Position numbers and translations under genes: made by a program. Below, in pieces: positions 11,223 through 22,784 of a stretch of DNA of 64,000 nucleotides. The stretch covers positions 26,816,782 to 26,880,781 of the forward strand of contig NC_065535.1 in the NCBI RefSeq assembly GCF_932294415.1, given 5' to 3'. Every line of letters starts with the position of its first letter. Within the stretch, counting starts at the first letter, position 1. The notes beneath the pieces are model-generated. The model worked only from the letters and a program-made list of their open reading frames with translations, made no database searches and was not told the origin of the DNA. The DNA comes from Quercus robur. Its lineage: Eukaryota > Streptophyta > Magnoliopsida > Fagales > Fagaceae.

Positions 11223-12960
11223 TGACATTTCCAACATCACATGGTGAGTCAATAAGCAGTACCCCTCTCTTATGATATAGATTGGGGCTGTAGCTCATAT
11301 TTCTTTCTCACTGAAACAAGACTAATCACTCATATTATTTCTATCACCTATCAACGAGCAATAATTTTCCAATAAAGGCCCATATATATACAAAATGGGC
11401 TTTAGAAGAAACTTTTAAGTCAATTAGTTTATTTAGGGTACAAATCACAAAACCCATTAATATCTCTTGACCTAAGAGTACTCACATCAGTCAATATATA
11501 ATAACATAAATGCTAAATTTAGCACATTCAACCCTAAAAATTACCCACATCAGTTAAGTTAAAACTACGTAAATTTACATTGTTGCTATAGTAATTATGT
11601 AAATATATACGATTACTATTCACATGCAAATCTATTTTCTAATACTTTTTTTACTCCTATACACAATGAGAGAGAGAGAGAGAGAGAGAGTAATAAAAAA
11701 TTGATAAAAATAATTTTTTTTTAAATGTAGTAGAAATAAATAATCTAATGTAGATGTGTTTGAAAAGTGGTTATGTAAAATAAAAAATGCAAGTTTTTAT
11801 ATTAAAATGGAAAGAAATTTTTGCACAAGATGATGCAAAATGCTTTTGGTGGACAAAATAATGCATTTGGTCAAAACACAACGCAACCAATCAATCCACA
11901 TTTTACTAAAACAAAATAGTGCAATGAAAAAATTTAGTCACATGGTAGCTTTGACACAAATGAAGGTCAACTTCACATTTGTACTTCACATTTGTATTAA
12001 ACAATAAGTCTACCAACTCATTTATATGCGATCTTTTGCTCTCATACCATAATAAATTACCAATTTTTCCAAAAGATTGAGCTATTAAGAAATAGTGAAT
12101 TCAATCACTTAACCATATTTTTAACACTTCCTCTCATATGTGGCGTGGGTCTGAACTCCTGGCCTCCTTAACTATATTAATAGTGAATTTAATCACTTAA
12201 TCATAATTTTAACAATGACTTATTTACTCTTATAAACAGATTTTGAGAGTAAGCATGACAAAATTCATGGTCATCTCGTTCCTACTATTTGTGAGCGGGA
12301 GATGATAAAAAATTGAACCAGACCAACCCAATAAGTATAGACTAAAGTAGACCCAATCTGATTCGTAACCAAGATCCAAGAGTTGACTACTAGTGATTAC
12401 CCATAACTACCTATATAAAAAATCTATTGTTAGGGGGTAAATTGAAAAGAATGAGAGAAAAGAGAGAAGCATAGAGAGAAGAGAGAGAGGGAGAGCAAAG
12501 AGAAAGAGAGTAATTTGCTAAATGTATTCTATATTGCATAACTTGACTAGAAGTGCCATATATGTACACAACATTCCATGACTTCAAGACATTCTGTGAT
12601 TCCTGCACTCTGTTACCAGCTCTAACAAATGCTCTTGGTGGAGGAAGACTGAACACACGTTCTCCTGTGGAAGCTAGACACTTAAACGTGCTGAGCTCCC
12701 AAGACTATGATACCGTTACGCAGTCCGAATGTTACCGTTATACATTTACAGTCTTAATAGGTAGTATAATCACTGTTCATGTAAATAATTTACTCGTCAT
12801 CTCTCTATGTTTCACATCTTTCTGTAAGGGTTGTTAATTAGGCGGTGAATTTTTGCAAATTTCTCTAGTAGCAAGACTTGCTCTAAGTAAACACGCATGA
12901 TAATTAATATTGTTGACAATATAAAACAATCTTTGAATTGATCCTAAGCTACGCACATGT
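11223..12960. other. Intergenic DNA upstream of the first proteinase-inhibitor gene
   Basis: A (GA)n tract lies at about 11667-11690. A partly duplicated block around 12085-12215 contains two copies of an AATAGTGAATT-type segment. Frames at 12411-12656 and 12553-12837 overlap in opposite directions and have no recognisable motif. No gene is called. Confidence 0.45.
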
Positions 12961-13046
12961 TTTCATAAATGTGATATCAGGCAGATTAGTGAACCTGTCC
13001 CACACGGCAGTGTACAAATACTACTCAAAGCCACCAACTTCATCAA

Positions 13047-13202
13047 AGTCAAGCAAGTAGCGTTGATGAAATAAAAACAATAATCTTTTGAGGGATTGCT
13101 ATCTCAGATGACCTGAAATATGCACCATGTTTGCCCAATTCAAAGTTACACACAGTGTGAATCACACTAGCTAGAAACAGATTATTGCAGATAATGTTGA
13201 CT
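13047..13202 (+). promoter_or_regulatory. Conserved upstream region with two W-box cores
   Basis: TTGACT cores, the binding core for WRKY factors, occur at 13047-13052 (minus strand) and 13197-13202 (plus strand). Both sit in the blocks that are conserved upstream of the second Pin2 gene (30381-30386 and 30509-30514). Retention in both paralogues suggests function. Wound- or elicitor-type regulation would fit a proteinase inhibitor but is inference. Confidence 0.45.
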
Positions 13203-13254
13203 TTGAATAAAGGCTAAGTTATCTGTTAGCGTCTCTCTTTCTCTATCCGTGTAA

Positions 13255-13262
13255 TATAAATA
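13255..13262 (+). promoter_or_regulatory. TATA box of Pin2 copy 1
   Basis: TATAAATA lies 43 bp upstream of the start codon. The same box at the same 43-bp spacing precedes copy 2. This implies a very short 5' leader of roughly 10-20 nt. Confidence 0.7.
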
Positions 13263-13297
13263 TGCGATGTTAACCCCTCAAAACTCTTAGGGAAAAC

Positions 13298-13780
13298 ATG
13301 GGAGGACAAAAAATTGGAATTATGGTTATTCTTCTATGCGGTATGATCATACAACTCGTCACTTTTTAAAATATCAAAAAAATCATATTTATGGGTTTGG
13401 CATCTGATTCTGAATAAGTGATTAGTATACGAATAAAAGATGGACATGTCCATCTTTTCTTGGTATACTTTTATTATTTTGTTGTTTCTATGAATTAATA
13501 TGTAATTTTAAATATATATTGTCACTAATATTACATTACTGAACACAATGCATATTCAAAGTCATCTAAAAAAGTATGTTGTTGTTAATGTTGGCAACCA
13601 GGTGCAATTCTTTTGGGATCAGTTAATCCAACAAATGCATGCCCACAATATTGCTTGGACTACGCGTATATGACTTGCCCATCATCAGGTAGCCAGAAGC
13701 TTGATCCGGCCTGCAACTGCTGTTTAGCTCAAGGCTGCACCCTCTACCTCGCTGATGGAACTTCAACTTATTGCGATTGA
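13298..13780 (+). CDS. Potato type II (Pin2) proteinase inhibitor, copy 1
   Basis: Two exons, 13298-13340 and 13602-13780, joined across a GT-AG intron of 261 bp, encode 73 residues. Residues 1-27 form a signal peptide (hydrophobic core IGIMVILLC, then small residues ending at NPTNA). The mature part of 46 residues has eight cysteines spaced like one Pin2 repeat, with the family signatures CLDYAYMTCPSSG, KLDPACNCC and CTLYLADGTSTYC. The intron inside the signal-peptide coding region is also typical of Pin2 genes. The product should be secreted and inhibit serine proteases, as in defence against insects or pathogens. The reactive-site bond expected between the first two cysteines (C-P-P1-P1'-C) would be Gln30-Tyr31, unlike the usual Arg/Lys or Leu followed by Asn, so the target enzyme is uncertain. 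Unspliced, the first exon runs to a stop after 23 codons. Confidence 0.85.
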
Positions 13781-13930
13781 TGGAGCTTACAATTAATTTG
13801 CATGCTCTTTACAATCTTAAATATGTATGTTTGCAAATAATGAGATTGGATTTGCAACAATAATAAATTATAATAATAAAACAATAGAGACTTATTGTCT
13901 CTATATTCTCTTATGTACATTATTATTATT

Positions 13931-14452
13931 TGTAAAAACTAGAGAATCTAAATAGAATTGAGAGCTTTCATTGATGGAGAAGTCAATTACAAGAGAATGG
14001 AATGAATTAATTATACAATTCTACACTCTGTTTCTTATATACACAGTAAACATAACCGCCCTACAATTGGCGCCAAAATCTGTTACTTGAAACCTTCTAG
14101 AATCTGTACACGTGGCAATCCAAGATCAAAGGACTCCTGAATTTGCGGAACTAACTTTCTTTAATGCTGTTAGATGAAGAAATCGTGATCTGGCATAGCT
14201 TCAATCATTTCCAATACTTCTGTGCTTATCAAACCATTTGATGCAATGCTTGTGCTCTGAGAGATGCACTCCTTATCAGCAACAGCTGCCTTCGTGGCTT
14301 GATCAACACACTTGTCATTAGCAATTCCTGCACTGCCTCTGCCTTCTACCCTTGCAGCTTGGCTGAGGCATCTCTCATCAGTAGCTGCTGCATGCTGTGG
14401 TATCACATCAGTAGTGGCTACATGCTGTGATCTTTTATCTGGACTCTTAATA
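13931..14452 (-). repeat. Copia 3' LTR
   Basis: 522 bp. A TATA box, TATATAAG on the minus strand, lies at 14034-14041, with the counterpart in the 5' LTR at 19400-19407. The first 283 bases on the U3 side are coding: the pol frame does not stop until 14170. Confidence 0.9.
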
Positions 14453-16053
14453 CTCCCCCTCAAGAGCACAGCTCTTGCCTTTTGCTCTTCCAAACCTTTA
14501 AGAGGATAAGTCACTGTAGAAGCAAAAATATTGATCACACCTAGTCTTCTGATCAGTTTGGAAAAACTTTCCACTCCTAATGCTTTGGTGAATACATCTG
14601 CCAACTGATCCTTGGTGGAGACATAGAAGGTTTTAAGTGCACCTTCAAGAATCTTGTTCCTCACTACATGACAATCCGCCTCTATATGCTTTGACCTCTC
14701 ATGGAATACAGGATTTGCAGCTATATGAAGGGCTGCCTGGTTATCACAGTACATTAATGCAGGCTTATCATGTTGGACATGTAAATCCTGTAATAAATGC
14801 AAAATCCAAGTTAATTCACAGGTAGTAGTGGCCATAGACCTATACTCTGCCTCTGCACTGGACCTAGACACAATGCTTTGCTTCTTAGACCTCCAAGAGA
14901 CTAGTGCATCACCAAGAAACACACAATAGCCTGTTAAGGACTTCCTTGTATCAGGGCAGCCAGCCCAATCTGCATCACAGTAAGCCTTTAGGTGCAGATC
15001 AGAATTGGTTGGAAAGAAAACACCTTGACCAGGAGTTCCTTTAATGTATTGAAGAATCTTGGTGGCTGCTTTCATATGAGGAGCTCTAGGTTGTGCCAAG
15101 AATTGGCTAAGTCTATGCACTGCATATGTGATGTCTGGTCTACTTAGAGTCAAGTACATAAGCTTCCCAATGAGCCTTCTATACTGTCTTGAGTTGGTAA
15201 GTAAATCTCCACTGTCTTTGGACAACTTGAGCTGTTGTTCCATTGGAGTTTGGACTGGTTTGCATCCTGTCATACCAGTTTCCTCAAGAACTTCCAAAGC
15301 ATACTTCCTTTGAGATAAACTGATTCCACTCTTGTTTCTTGCAATTTCTAAACCCAAGAAATACTTAAGTGATCCCAAATCCTTAATACCAAACTTCTGA
15401 TCAAGAACAGACTTGAGAGTAGCAACACAAGCATGATCATTGCCTGTGATTACCATATCATCAACATAAACAAGTAGAGCAGTGAACAAAGGCCCTTTGC
15501 TGTGTACAAATAAGGAGTGATCAGCCTGAGATTGAGCAAAACCAAGCTCCTTTATAGTTGCTGACAGCTTAGTGTACCACTGCCTTGAGGCTTGTCTTAA
15601 TCCATAGATGGACTTAACCAATTTACACACCCTAGGAGCAGTGGAAGAGGCTGAACCAGAACCAGAACCACACTCCCCCTTACTGTGAAAACCAGGAGGC
15701 AATGACATATAGACCTCCTCATCTAAATCTCCATGCAAAAAGGCATTGTTGATGTCCAATTGGTGCAAAGGCCACTGCCTAACAGCAGCAAGAGCAAGCA
15801 AGACCCTCACTGAAACAGTTTTAGCAACTGGAGAGAAGGTTTCAAGGAAATCAAGACCTTCCCTTTGGGTATAACCCTTGGCAACCAGTCTGGCTTTAAG
15901 CCTCTCAACACTACCATCCGGATTCAACTTCACTTTGTAGACCCATTTGCATCCAATGGGAGACTTACCAGGAGGTAAAGGAGTCATATCCCATGTATGA
16001 TTCAACTCAAGGGCTTGGATTTCTTTGTCCATGGCAGCCCTCCAAAGTGGGTC
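14170..16053 (-). CDS. Copia pol, reverse transcriptase and RNase H part (downstream of a UAG)
   Basis: This is the second part of the polyprotein, in the same frame as the gag-integrase part and separated from it only by the UAG at 16054-16056. The first Met is 7 codons in, at 16032. Motifs: [19 protein letters not shown] and the catalytic-region block [13 protein letters not shown], the YVDD active site (around residue 189), the AYCDADWAG and AEAEYRSMA blocks of RNase H (around residues 350-400), and [11 protein letters not shown] at the end of RNase H. After that a non-catalytic tail of about 100 residues runs into the 3' LTR. It contains three related cysteine-bearing units ([27 protein letters not shown]). 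No frameshift is seen, so RT and RNase H look intact, but their expression would need read-through of the UAG. Confidence 0.9.
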   Translation of the reverse strand, partial: DPLWRAAMDKEIQALELNHTWDMTPLPPGKSPIGCKWVYKVKLNPDGSVERLKARLVAKGYTQREGLDFLETFSPVAKTVSVRVLLALAAVRQWPLHQLDINNAFLHGDLDEEVYMSLPPGFHSKGECGSGSGSASSTAPRVCKLVKSIYGLRQASRQWYTKLSATIKELGFAQSQADHSLFVHSKGPLFTALLVYVDDMVITGNDHACVATLKSVLDQKFGIKDLGSLKYFLGLEIARNKSGISLSQRKYALEVLEETGMTGCKPVQTPMEQQLKLSKDSGDLLTNSRQYRRLIGKLMYLTLSRPDITYAVHRLSQFLAQPRAPHMKAATKILQYIKGTPGQGVFFPTNSDLHLKAYCDADWAGCPDTRKSLTGYCVFLGDALVSWRSKKQSIVSRSSAEAEYRSMATTTCELTWILHLLQDLHVQHDKPALMYCDNQAALHIAANPVFHERSKHIEADCHVVRNKILEGALKTFYVSTKDQLADVFTKALGVESFSKLIRRLGVINIFASTVTYPLKGLEEQKARAVLLRGSIKSPDKRSQHVATTDVIPQHAAATDERCLSQAARVEGRGSAGIANDKCVDQATKAAVADKECISQSTSIASNGLISTEVLEMIEAMPDHDFFI

Positions 16054-16056
16054 CTA
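16054..16056 (-). other. In-frame UAG between integrase and reverse transcriptase
   Basis: The only stop in an otherwise continuous frame of more than 1630 codons. Flanking residues (SFSQAV before, [12 protein letters not shown] after) match the uninterrupted text of plant Copia proteins, where this position is usually Lys. It is either a single-base lesion or a programmed read-through site. Confidence 0.85.
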
Positions 16057-19000
16057 AACTGCTTGGGAAAAGCTGTGAGGTTCTTTGGGGCTAGAACTGA
16101 CTGCCAGTAAGTAAGAGTGATAACCAGGTTCCAAATGGGAATAAGTAAGGCACTGAGCAAGATCATAAGGAGCACCAGCTACAACAGCAGTACAAGCATA
16201 GTCCTGCAAGTAGGCAGGAGGTCTGATGTCTCTAGATGACTTCCTAAGAGGAACATGAGGAACCAAAGCAACTGGTGTAGTGGAATGTGGCTCCTGAGCA
16301 GAAATAGGCAACTGAATAGGACTAGAAGAAGTATTAGTAGGTAAAGCACTAGTGGGAGATTGAACAAAAGTAAAAGGAGGTGAGATAACATCAAAATCTA
16401 AGGAAGCAAGATCAGGTATGCTAATGGGAGTAACAAAACCATCAGCATCAGCAAGGCAGGAACCTTCAACAGTAGCAGGAACAAAAGGATCTGCAATGTT
16501 AGGTGAAGGAGAGGCAAAAGGAAAGGAATGTTCATGAAAAACCACATCTCTAGAGAGGAACACCCGATTAGTGGCTAAATCAAGAACTTTATAACCTTTA
16601 ACCCCAAAAGGATATCCCAAGAAAACACATCTAACAGCCCTAGGAGCAAACTTGGATCTGTGAGAAGAAAGTGTAGAGGCAAAGCATAAACAACCAAACA
16701 CCTTTAAATGTGCATAACTAGGTGGATGACCAAATAACACTTCAAAAGGAATTTTATTTGCTAAAGCAGATGAGGGGATTCTGTTGATCAAATAAACAGC
16801 AGCAAGAATAGCATGGCCCCACAAATGCAAAGGTAAATGAGATTGAAACATGAGAGCTCTTGCCACATTCAAGATGTGTTGATGTTTCCTCTCAACAATG
16901 GCATTTTGTTGTGGGGTTTCAACACAGCTCAAATGATGCAAAATACCCTTCTTGGCAAAGAAATCTTTCATGAAAAATTCAGTACCATTATCAGATCTTA
17001 AGGTTTTAACTTTCGTAGAGAATTGAGTCTCCACCATTATGCAAAACTGTTCTAAAACAGATTGTGTTTGAGATTTATGCTTTAACAAATACACCCAAGT
17101 GCACCTAGAGTAATCATCAACAATGGTTAAAAAATACTTGCAATGATCAATAGTAGGAATGGAGAAAGGTCCCCACAAATCACAATGGATCAATTCAAAG
17201 CAAGAATTAGAAAAATGAGAACTTTTATTGAAAGGTAAACGTTTCTGTTTAGCAAGGGGACAAATGTCACAATTGAAGTTCTCAATAGAAGTGAAACAAG
17301 GTACATCATTTGGTTTAATAGATGCCAATTTGGTATTGGACAGATGACCCAATCTGGAGTGCCAGATATGAAGCTGTGAACTAGGTACAGAGGCTGAAAT
17401 AGAAGCTGCAATGGAAGGTGTGGAAGGTGTGGAGATGCTGCCTTTGTCCAACAAGTAAAGTCCATTGCATTCTCTACCCAGACCAAGTGTGCTCCAATGA
17501 GCAAGGTCCTGGATAAAGCATAGGTTTCCAAAGAAAATAAGACAACAGACAGTGGACTTGGCTAGCTGACTGACAGAAATAAGATTGAAGCTAAAGGATG
17601 GAACACATAGAACATTATGAAGGGTGAGATGTTCTGAGATTTTCACAATGCCAATATGAGTGACTGAAGCTACTTCACCATTGGGCAGATTAACAAAGGT
17701 GTTTAAAGTAGCAGTGACAGTAGTGAAACATGCAATGGAATGTACCATGTGATCAGTAGCCCCTGTGTCTATGACCCAATTAGTGGCATGAAAGGACTCT
17801 CTATCAACTACTTTGGCAGAAAAAATGGAATGTTTAAAAGAAGGGATGAAAGGTAACAAAGAATTTGTACCTGTCATGGTGTCAACAAAGGAGTTATGTG
17901 TACTGTCTGAAGGTGAAATGGATGAAGGATGTACACCAGTTGCAGCAGGTACACCAGAAGCTCTAGGAATCATGTTAGAGACAGCAGTACTTGTACTCAC
18001 AGTTGCAACATGGTGATTAGTACCATGATCAGTACCCGTATTGAAAAAGGCTAACAATTGCTCACATTGTGCCTTAGAGATAGGACATTGAGCAGATGCA
18101 TTTGAAGGAGCTTCAACACCTTGGCCTTGAGGATATGAAACTTGATTAGCATTGGAATTTAGCTTGCCTTTGTGTTTGTAACCTGGTGGATACCCATGCA
18201 GCTTGTAACACTTGTCCACAGTGTGTCCAAGCATGTTGCAATGGGTGCACAAAGGCCTTTCCTTCTTAGGACCAGCTTTACCTCCATAATTCCCTCTGGT
18301 GTTGGCATACATTGCCACTGAATCAGGTTTAGGTGTGAAGGCAGAACCATGACCAATGCCTTTGTGAGATTCTTCTTGAAGAACCAAAGCATACACCTTG
18401 CTCATTGATGGAAATGGCTCAAGCATGAGAATGTGACTCCTCACAGTCTCAAAGTTCTCATTGAGCCCCATTAAAAATCTCATTACATAGGATTTCTCAT
18501 GAGTAATGCTTAGAATCTTCATTGCACCACAAGTACAAGTTGGTAGTGGCTCATAATGAACCAGTTGATCCCACAGCTTCTTGAATTTGGAGTAATACTC
18601 AGTTACTGTTAATTGATTCTGAGTTATCTGTGAGATTTCCTGTTGAAGATTATAAATCTTTGGTCCATTTCCCTGTGAAAACACACGTTGCAGTTCAAGC
18701 CACATCTCCCTTGCAGTCTCACAGTACATGATACCACTTGACACATCAACATGCATAGAGTTGATCAACCAAGAAAGCACCATTGTATTACAGCTTTCCC
18801 AATCTTCGTACAGAGGAGAATCATCTTCAGGTTTTGTAATTTTGCCATTCACAAAACCTATCTTTTTCTTGGCGGTTAAAGCTAGAACCATAGCCCTAGA
18901 CCAAGATTGATAGTTCCTCATTCCCAAAAGTGGTTGAGTGACTAAGATATTCCCTGGATTCTCACTAGCACTAAGGAAAAATTGATTGGGAGAATTAGTC

Positions 19001-19077
19001 TCTGTGTTGGACTGAGGAATTTGCTGCGTGGATTGGTTGTGTGCAGGAACAGAGTCACTTCCTTCTCCAGAAGCCAT
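16054..19077 (-). CDS. Copia gag, protease and integrase
   Basis: 1007 residues from ATG 19077, which lies about 220 bases inside the 5' LTR. The order is: gag, with the [11 protein letters not shown] and [13 protein letters not shown] blocks; a zinc knuckle [14 protein letters not shown] (277-290); aspartic protease, [10 protein letters not shown] (around 435-444); GAG-pre-integrase zinc region, [10 protein letters not shown]...[14 protein letters not shown] (570-616); integrase core with acidic residues in HCDLWGP (about 633), RSDNGTEF (about 696) and NAIVERKHQ (about 729); then a serine/proline-rich linker up to the stop. This order of integrase before reverse transcriptase defines Copia. 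The frame ends in a UAG where relatives continue into the RT. The product would form virus-like particles and integrate cDNA. Confidence 0.92.
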   Translation of the reverse strand: MASGEGSDSVPAHNQSTQQIPQSNTETNSPNQFFLSASENPGNILVTQPLLGMRNYQSWSRAMVLALTAKKKIGFVNGKITKPEDDSPLYEDWESCNTMVLSWLINSMHVDVSSGIMYCETAREMWLELQRVFSQGNGPKIYNLQQEISQITQNQLTVTEYYSKFKKLWDQLVHYEPLPTCTCGAMKILSITHEKSYVMRFLMGLNENFETVRSHILMLEPFPSMSKVYALVLQEESHKGIGHGSAFTPKPDSVAMYANTRGNYGGKAGPKKERPLCTHCNMLGHTVDKCYKLHGYPPGYKHKGKLNSNANQVSYPQGQGVEAPSNASAQCPISKAQCEQLLAFFNTGTDHGTNHHVATVSTSTAVSNMIPRASGVPAATGVHPSSISPSDSTHNSFVDTMTGTNSLLPFIPSFKHSIFSAKVVDRESFHATNWVIDTGATDHMVHSIACFTTVTATLNTFVNLPNGEVASVTHIGIVKISEHLTLHNVLCVPSFSFNLISVSQLAKSTVCCLIFFGNLCFIQDLAHWSTLGLGRECNGLYLLDKGSISTPSTPSIAASISASVPSSQLHIWHSRLGHLSNTKLASIKPNDVPCFTSIENFNCDICPLAKQKRLPFNKSSHFSNSCFELIHCDLWGPFSIPTIDHCKYFLTIVDDYSRCTWVYLLKHKSQTQSVLEQFCIMVETQFSTKVKTLRSDNGTEFFMKDFFAKKGILHHLSCVETPQQNAIVERKHQHILNVARALMFQSHLPLHLWGHAILAAVYLINRIPSSALANKIPFEVLFGHPPSYAHLKVFGCLCFASTLSSHRSKFAPRAVRCVFLGYPFGVKGYKVLDLATNRVFLSRDVVFHEHSFPFASPSPNIADPFVPATVEGSCLADADGFVTPISIPDLASLDFDVISPPFTFVQSPTSALPTNTSSSPIQLPISAQEPHSTTPVALVPHVPLRKSSRDIRPPAYLQDYACTAVVAGAPYDLAQCLTYSHLEPGYHSYLLAVSSSPKEPHSFSQAV

Positions 19078-19296
19078 TGATGTTATTCTCGAGCTTGAAT
19101 GAAACTTCTAATGAATTTTGAAAGGAAAACAAAAGATTCTTCAAGATACAGTACCAATACAGATTAATCGAGTCTCTGTGAATCAAAATTCAAGAATTTT
19201 CTCGAAGAGAATTCTGTTTGGTAAACGAGAATCTTTTGCAATCAAAGAATCAAGACTAGGAAATCAGTATTAACTGTGCTAGTCGCTCTGATACCA

Positions 19297-19787
19297 TGTA
19301 AAAACTAGAGAATCTAAATAGAATTGAGAGCTTTCATTGATGGAGAAGTCAATTACAAGAGAATGGAATGAATTAATTATACAATTCTACACTCTGTTTC
19401 TTATATACACAGTAAACATAACCGCCCTACAATTGGCGCCAAAATCTGTTACTTGAAACCTTCTAGAATCTGTACACGTGGCAATCCAAGATCAAAGGAC
19501 TCCTAAATTTGCGGAACTAACTTTCTTTAATGCTGTTAGATGAAGAAATCGTGATCTGGCATAGCTTCAATCATTTCCAATACTTCTGTGCTTATCAAAC
19601 CATTTGATGCAATGCTTGTGCTCTGAGAGATGCACTCCTTATCAGCAACAGCTGCCTTCGTGGCTTGATCAACACACTTGTCATTAGCAATTCCTGCACT
19701 GCCTCTGCCTTCTACCCTTGCAGCTTGGCTGAGGCATCTCTCATCAGTAGCTGCTGCATGCTGTGGTATCACATCAGTAGTGGCTAC
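19297..19787 (-). repeat. Copia 5' LTR, main part (split by the nested element)
   Basis: Carries the TATA box (19400-19407, minus strand), R/U5 and most of U3. The last 36 bp of U3 lie at 27988-28023, on the far side of the inserted element, whose 5-bp target duplication GCTAC is at 19783-19787 and 27988-27992. The core promoter is intact, but its upstream flank is now the younger element. Confidence 0.92.
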
Positions 19788-20898
19788 TGAAAGTTCAAAA
19801 ACGTGTACAAAAACACTTTTGAACGTTTAGACCCCCAAAAACCAATTTAATCAACACAAGCAATATGTTAAACAACTAGTGTGCGGAAACTTAACATATG
19901 CTATAACAAGGAATTGATTAAACAACTATCTAAGCCACAACAAAATAAACCACAGCAGATAATGTAAAGGCAGAGATAGAGAGGAAGGAAGATGCAAACA
20001 CAGCGATAACACCAGATATGTTATCGAAGAGGAAACCGAAGACCTCGGCGAAAAACCTCTCCGCCGCCCTCCAAGCGGTAATCAATCCACTAGAAAATAC
20101 AGTTGGGATACAAGGACAGCAATAGACCCTCCAAGCCTAATCTACCCAATGCACCTAAGCCCTCCAAGCTTCTTGCTCCAACGAGGTTGCGCCGAACCTT
20201 TTTCTTCTCTAGCTTTCCGGATTCCGCTACTACACCGTAGCATCAACCAATGAATATTGGCTCCTTCCTAACTGCTTCCCAGAACTCCAAACGTCTGTCT
20301 CACAGAGATGATAATGGTGAGAACCAGGTTTGGTATAATGGCCTCTCAAGGATTTGACAATGGAGAGGAAGAGAGTGAGGGATTTTGATGAGACTCTAAG
20401 GTAGAGATTGTGGGTGAAACAATCTGGTTTTTCTTTAGGGTTTCTCTCTCAAAATTCTCTCTGGAAGCTCTCTTTCAATCGTGGGTTAAAAGGGTATTTA
20501 TACTGGAGAGGAGTGGAATGCGAAACGTCAGGTTTTACCAAAACAGGGGTGGCTCGCGGCTTGACCTCGCGGCTTGACTAAGTCGCGAGTTCCAGTCGCG
20601 AGTTAACCGTATGGCCAGTTGTCCTGTTTTGTCCTGTAGTGCTCCAGCTAGCATGACTGTTCATCTTCCAGCATGCTTGGCACGTGTGCATCTTCTGGCG
20701 GGTTGAAGCCGCGAGACCAGTCGCGAGTCCCAGCCGCGACACTCTGTTTTCTTGCACACTCTTGAGCAATCTTCACACTATCTCACTCACTACCCTTACA
20801 ACAAACCCACCTAAATACAGGGTTACTAAATGCTGAATTACAAGCAAATTTGGCACGGAATAAAGCCAATTAGATGGTTGAATAAATTCAACCTTACA
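19788..20898 (-). repeat. 3' LTR of the gag-only element
   Basis: 1111 bp, identical to 26877-27987. Contains a TATA box (20495-20502) and, 50-240 bp upstream of it on the minus strand, seven CGCG cores in TCGCGACT-like or GCCGCGAG-like contexts (20555-20738). The 63-codon frame inside it (20578-20769) overlaps that motif cluster and is not considered a gene. Confidence 0.95.
20495..20738 (-). promoter_or_regulatory. LTR promoter: TATA box plus CGCG-motif cluster
   Basis: TATAAATA (minus strand) lies at 20495-20502. CGCG cores start at 20555, 20568, 20584, 20597, 20710, 20722 and 20735, mostly within CTCGCGACT or GCCGCGAG. The same arrangement lies in the 5' LTR 7089 bp to the right (TATA 27584-27591). 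The cluster stands out in an AT-rich region and resembles an upstream activating array. The binding factor is unknown. Confidence 0.6.
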
Positions 20899-21599
20899 AT
20901 CTCCCCCTTTGGCTATTCCGTGACAAAACCCTAAAACAGACTCTAGACTTAACATGTGAGTTGGGAACAGTTGATCAAAACTCACTCACACCTAATTCTA
21001 GAAGCTGTGAAGCACTTGAATCATATGAACATAAACTCCTGAAACACAACAATACACCATGATCATTGTAAGCAGAAAATTATAAATGCATATGAAACAG
21101 GCAATATGAGATCAAGCATAAGATGGAGTTAATAAACAAACCATGGCTTGATCAACCAGGTGAACACCACAAGGTAGTGATCACAGTGTTCATTCACACT
21201 TGGAATGAACACAAGGACATACAAGTTAACAAGCACAAGGCAAGACACTTGTATGTACAACACTCAACCAATGCATAGCTCACAAGGCATATGCATCTAG
21301 GAACAATCCTACAAGGGCACAAGAGTGACAGTACATAAACCACAATGCAGAACATTTGGATTTAAAATACTGATTTCACATAGCATAAAGGCTGCACTTA
21401 AGCATGGTACATACCACAAGGCCTACAAACTATGCATAAAACATAAACCCTCAAAGCTTACAAAAGCATATGGGTACAAACTTACAAATACCTGAATAAC
21501 ATCAACAAACATATATAAAAGTTTATCCAAGAGTATATGAGGAAGGTTAGAAACAGTTATACACCAAAACACAGTGTATCAAAAACAAAAAAAATATAA

Positions 21600-21690
21600 A
21601 AACACTAATTACTCCCCCTCAACAAATTACTCCCCCTCAAGAGCTGCTTTTCTGCTTCAATTATCAATGAACTCTCTCCCCCTTTTTGAC
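21600..21690 (-). other. Repeated polypurine tracts downstream of the inner gene
   Basis: On the minus strand three GGGGGAG tracts (around 21612, 21632 and 21678) lie between the inner gene and the 3' LTR, in addition to the proper polypurine tract at 20899-20910. They resemble the plus-strand primer of Copia elements. They might be secondary priming sites or relics of earlier element ends. Confidence 0.5.
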
Positions 21691-21707
21691 ATGGAATGGC
21701 CAAAGGG

Positions 21708-22784
21708 TCACTGGTCATGCTGAGTTGTGAAGCTGTCAAGTGTAGCAGCCAAGACATCAATCTGGTCTTGCATGGCTCTCATTCTGTCAGAATGCTCAGT
21801 CTGGACTGCCCTGATCCCATCAAGCCTTTCCAGAATGATCTGGAAAGCATCTGGAGGTGCATCTGCAGAAGTTGAAGCTCTGGACCTCTTGCCACTCCTC
21901 CTTGGTGTTGAGGTGGATGCATGCCCTGCTGTCTCTGCATCAGTCTCCATTGGGACTTCCTCTCCTTCATCACCTTCATCTTCTTCTCCTGGAAGCCTAA
22001 CACTGATCCTTTTGCAGGTAAGTTTGTTGATTGCAGAGGGTGTAGACATGTGACTGATGTCTTGAGGAATTTGAACACCCTTCCTTCGAAAAATCCTCAT
22101 TAGGAGACTAGGAAAGATCAGTTTTGGTCTAGATGTTGTTCTTGTCTCATCCACAATGATGTCAAAGATGTGGGAACTTATATCTATGAAGTTCTTCTCT
22201 TTGAGATCCATCAGAAAAATTGCTCTAGCACAATTGATTGTGGTCAACTTCCTAATAGGATAAAGGTTAAACATCATGATTATGGTTAGAACCCTCATGT
22301 CCACTGGAAAGGCAGTGGTATTCAAACACTTCCCTTCTCTCTGCCCACCTATTCTCTGTTGAACTGTTTCAATAGAGACACTCCTATCCTTGAAATTGAC
22401 AAACTCCTCATCATCCAAACCCTCAAGCCCTAGTACATCATCTATGACATGTGCATCCAAGATGAATTCTTTCCCTCGAACCCAGCAATTTAACTCATTC
22501 TCCTTTATCACAGCATTTGAATAAAATTCTCTAATCAGAGGTTCACACACCAAAGGAAAATCACTTAAAAGTTTGTCCCATCCTCTTCCTTCAAAACAAC
22601 TGGGAATAAAAGTTTGCCTTAAATCATCCAAATCCACAAATCTCTCTTGAATGATTCCTGCATTCAAGAAGTTATCCTTGTATCTCTCAAAATGATGAAC
22701 TGACCTAAACAATCTAGGATCCATCTTAAGTCTTTTGTCAGCTTTCTTCGCAGTAGATTTCTTCTTCTGGGGTGAAGGGGCCAT
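21708..22784 (-). CDS. Inner gene of the gag-only element: plant-transposon-protein-like ORF
   Basis: 358 residues from ATG 22784 (MAPSPQKKK). The frame is open 30 codons further upstream, but that part reads like an intron, with a good acceptor, CACAG, immediately before this ATG. The N-terminus is lysine-rich (residues 1-25). A globular region at about 30-260 has the blocks LIREFYSNAV, WVRGKEFILD, VIDDVLGLEGLD, NLYPIRKLTTINCARAIFLM and IIVDETRTTS. This resembles what I recall as the putative plant transposon protein family (Pfam PF20167). An acidic Glu/Asp stretch follows (about 275-300), then a basic Ser/Arg patch, then a short helical, possibly coiled-coil end. No enzymatic motif is seen and the function is unknown. 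It sits where pol would normally be. The family label is a recollection and could be wrong. Confidence 0.7.
   Translation of the reverse strand: MAPSPQKKKSTAKKADKRLKMDPRLFRSVHHFERYKDNFLNAGIIQERFVDLDDLRQTFIPSCFEGRGWDKLLSDFPLVCEPLIREFYSNAVIKENELNCWVRGKEFILDAHVIDDVLGLEGLDDEEFVNFKDRSVSIETVQQRIGGQREGKCLNTTAFPVDMRVLTIIMMFNLYPIRKLTTINCARAIFLMDLKEKNFIDISSHIFDIIVDETRTTSRPKLIFPSLLMRIFRRKGVQIPQDISHMSTPSAINKLTCKRISVRLPGEEDEGDEGEEVPMETDAETAGHASTSTPRRSGKRSRASTSADAPPDAFQIILERLDGIRAVQTEHSDRMRAMQDQIDVLAATLDSFTTQHDQ

Noticed and set aside
20578-20769. 63-codon frame present in both LTRs of the young element as a real protein
   Set aside because: It overlaps the CGCG motif cluster upstream of the TATA box, so it would not be on the LTR transcript; its two copies exist only because the LTR is duplicated.
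21727-22103. Frames antisense to the inner gene (21727-22053, 21921-22103) and the out-of-frame 21779-22078
   Set aside because: Shadows of the coding strand with no independent motif.
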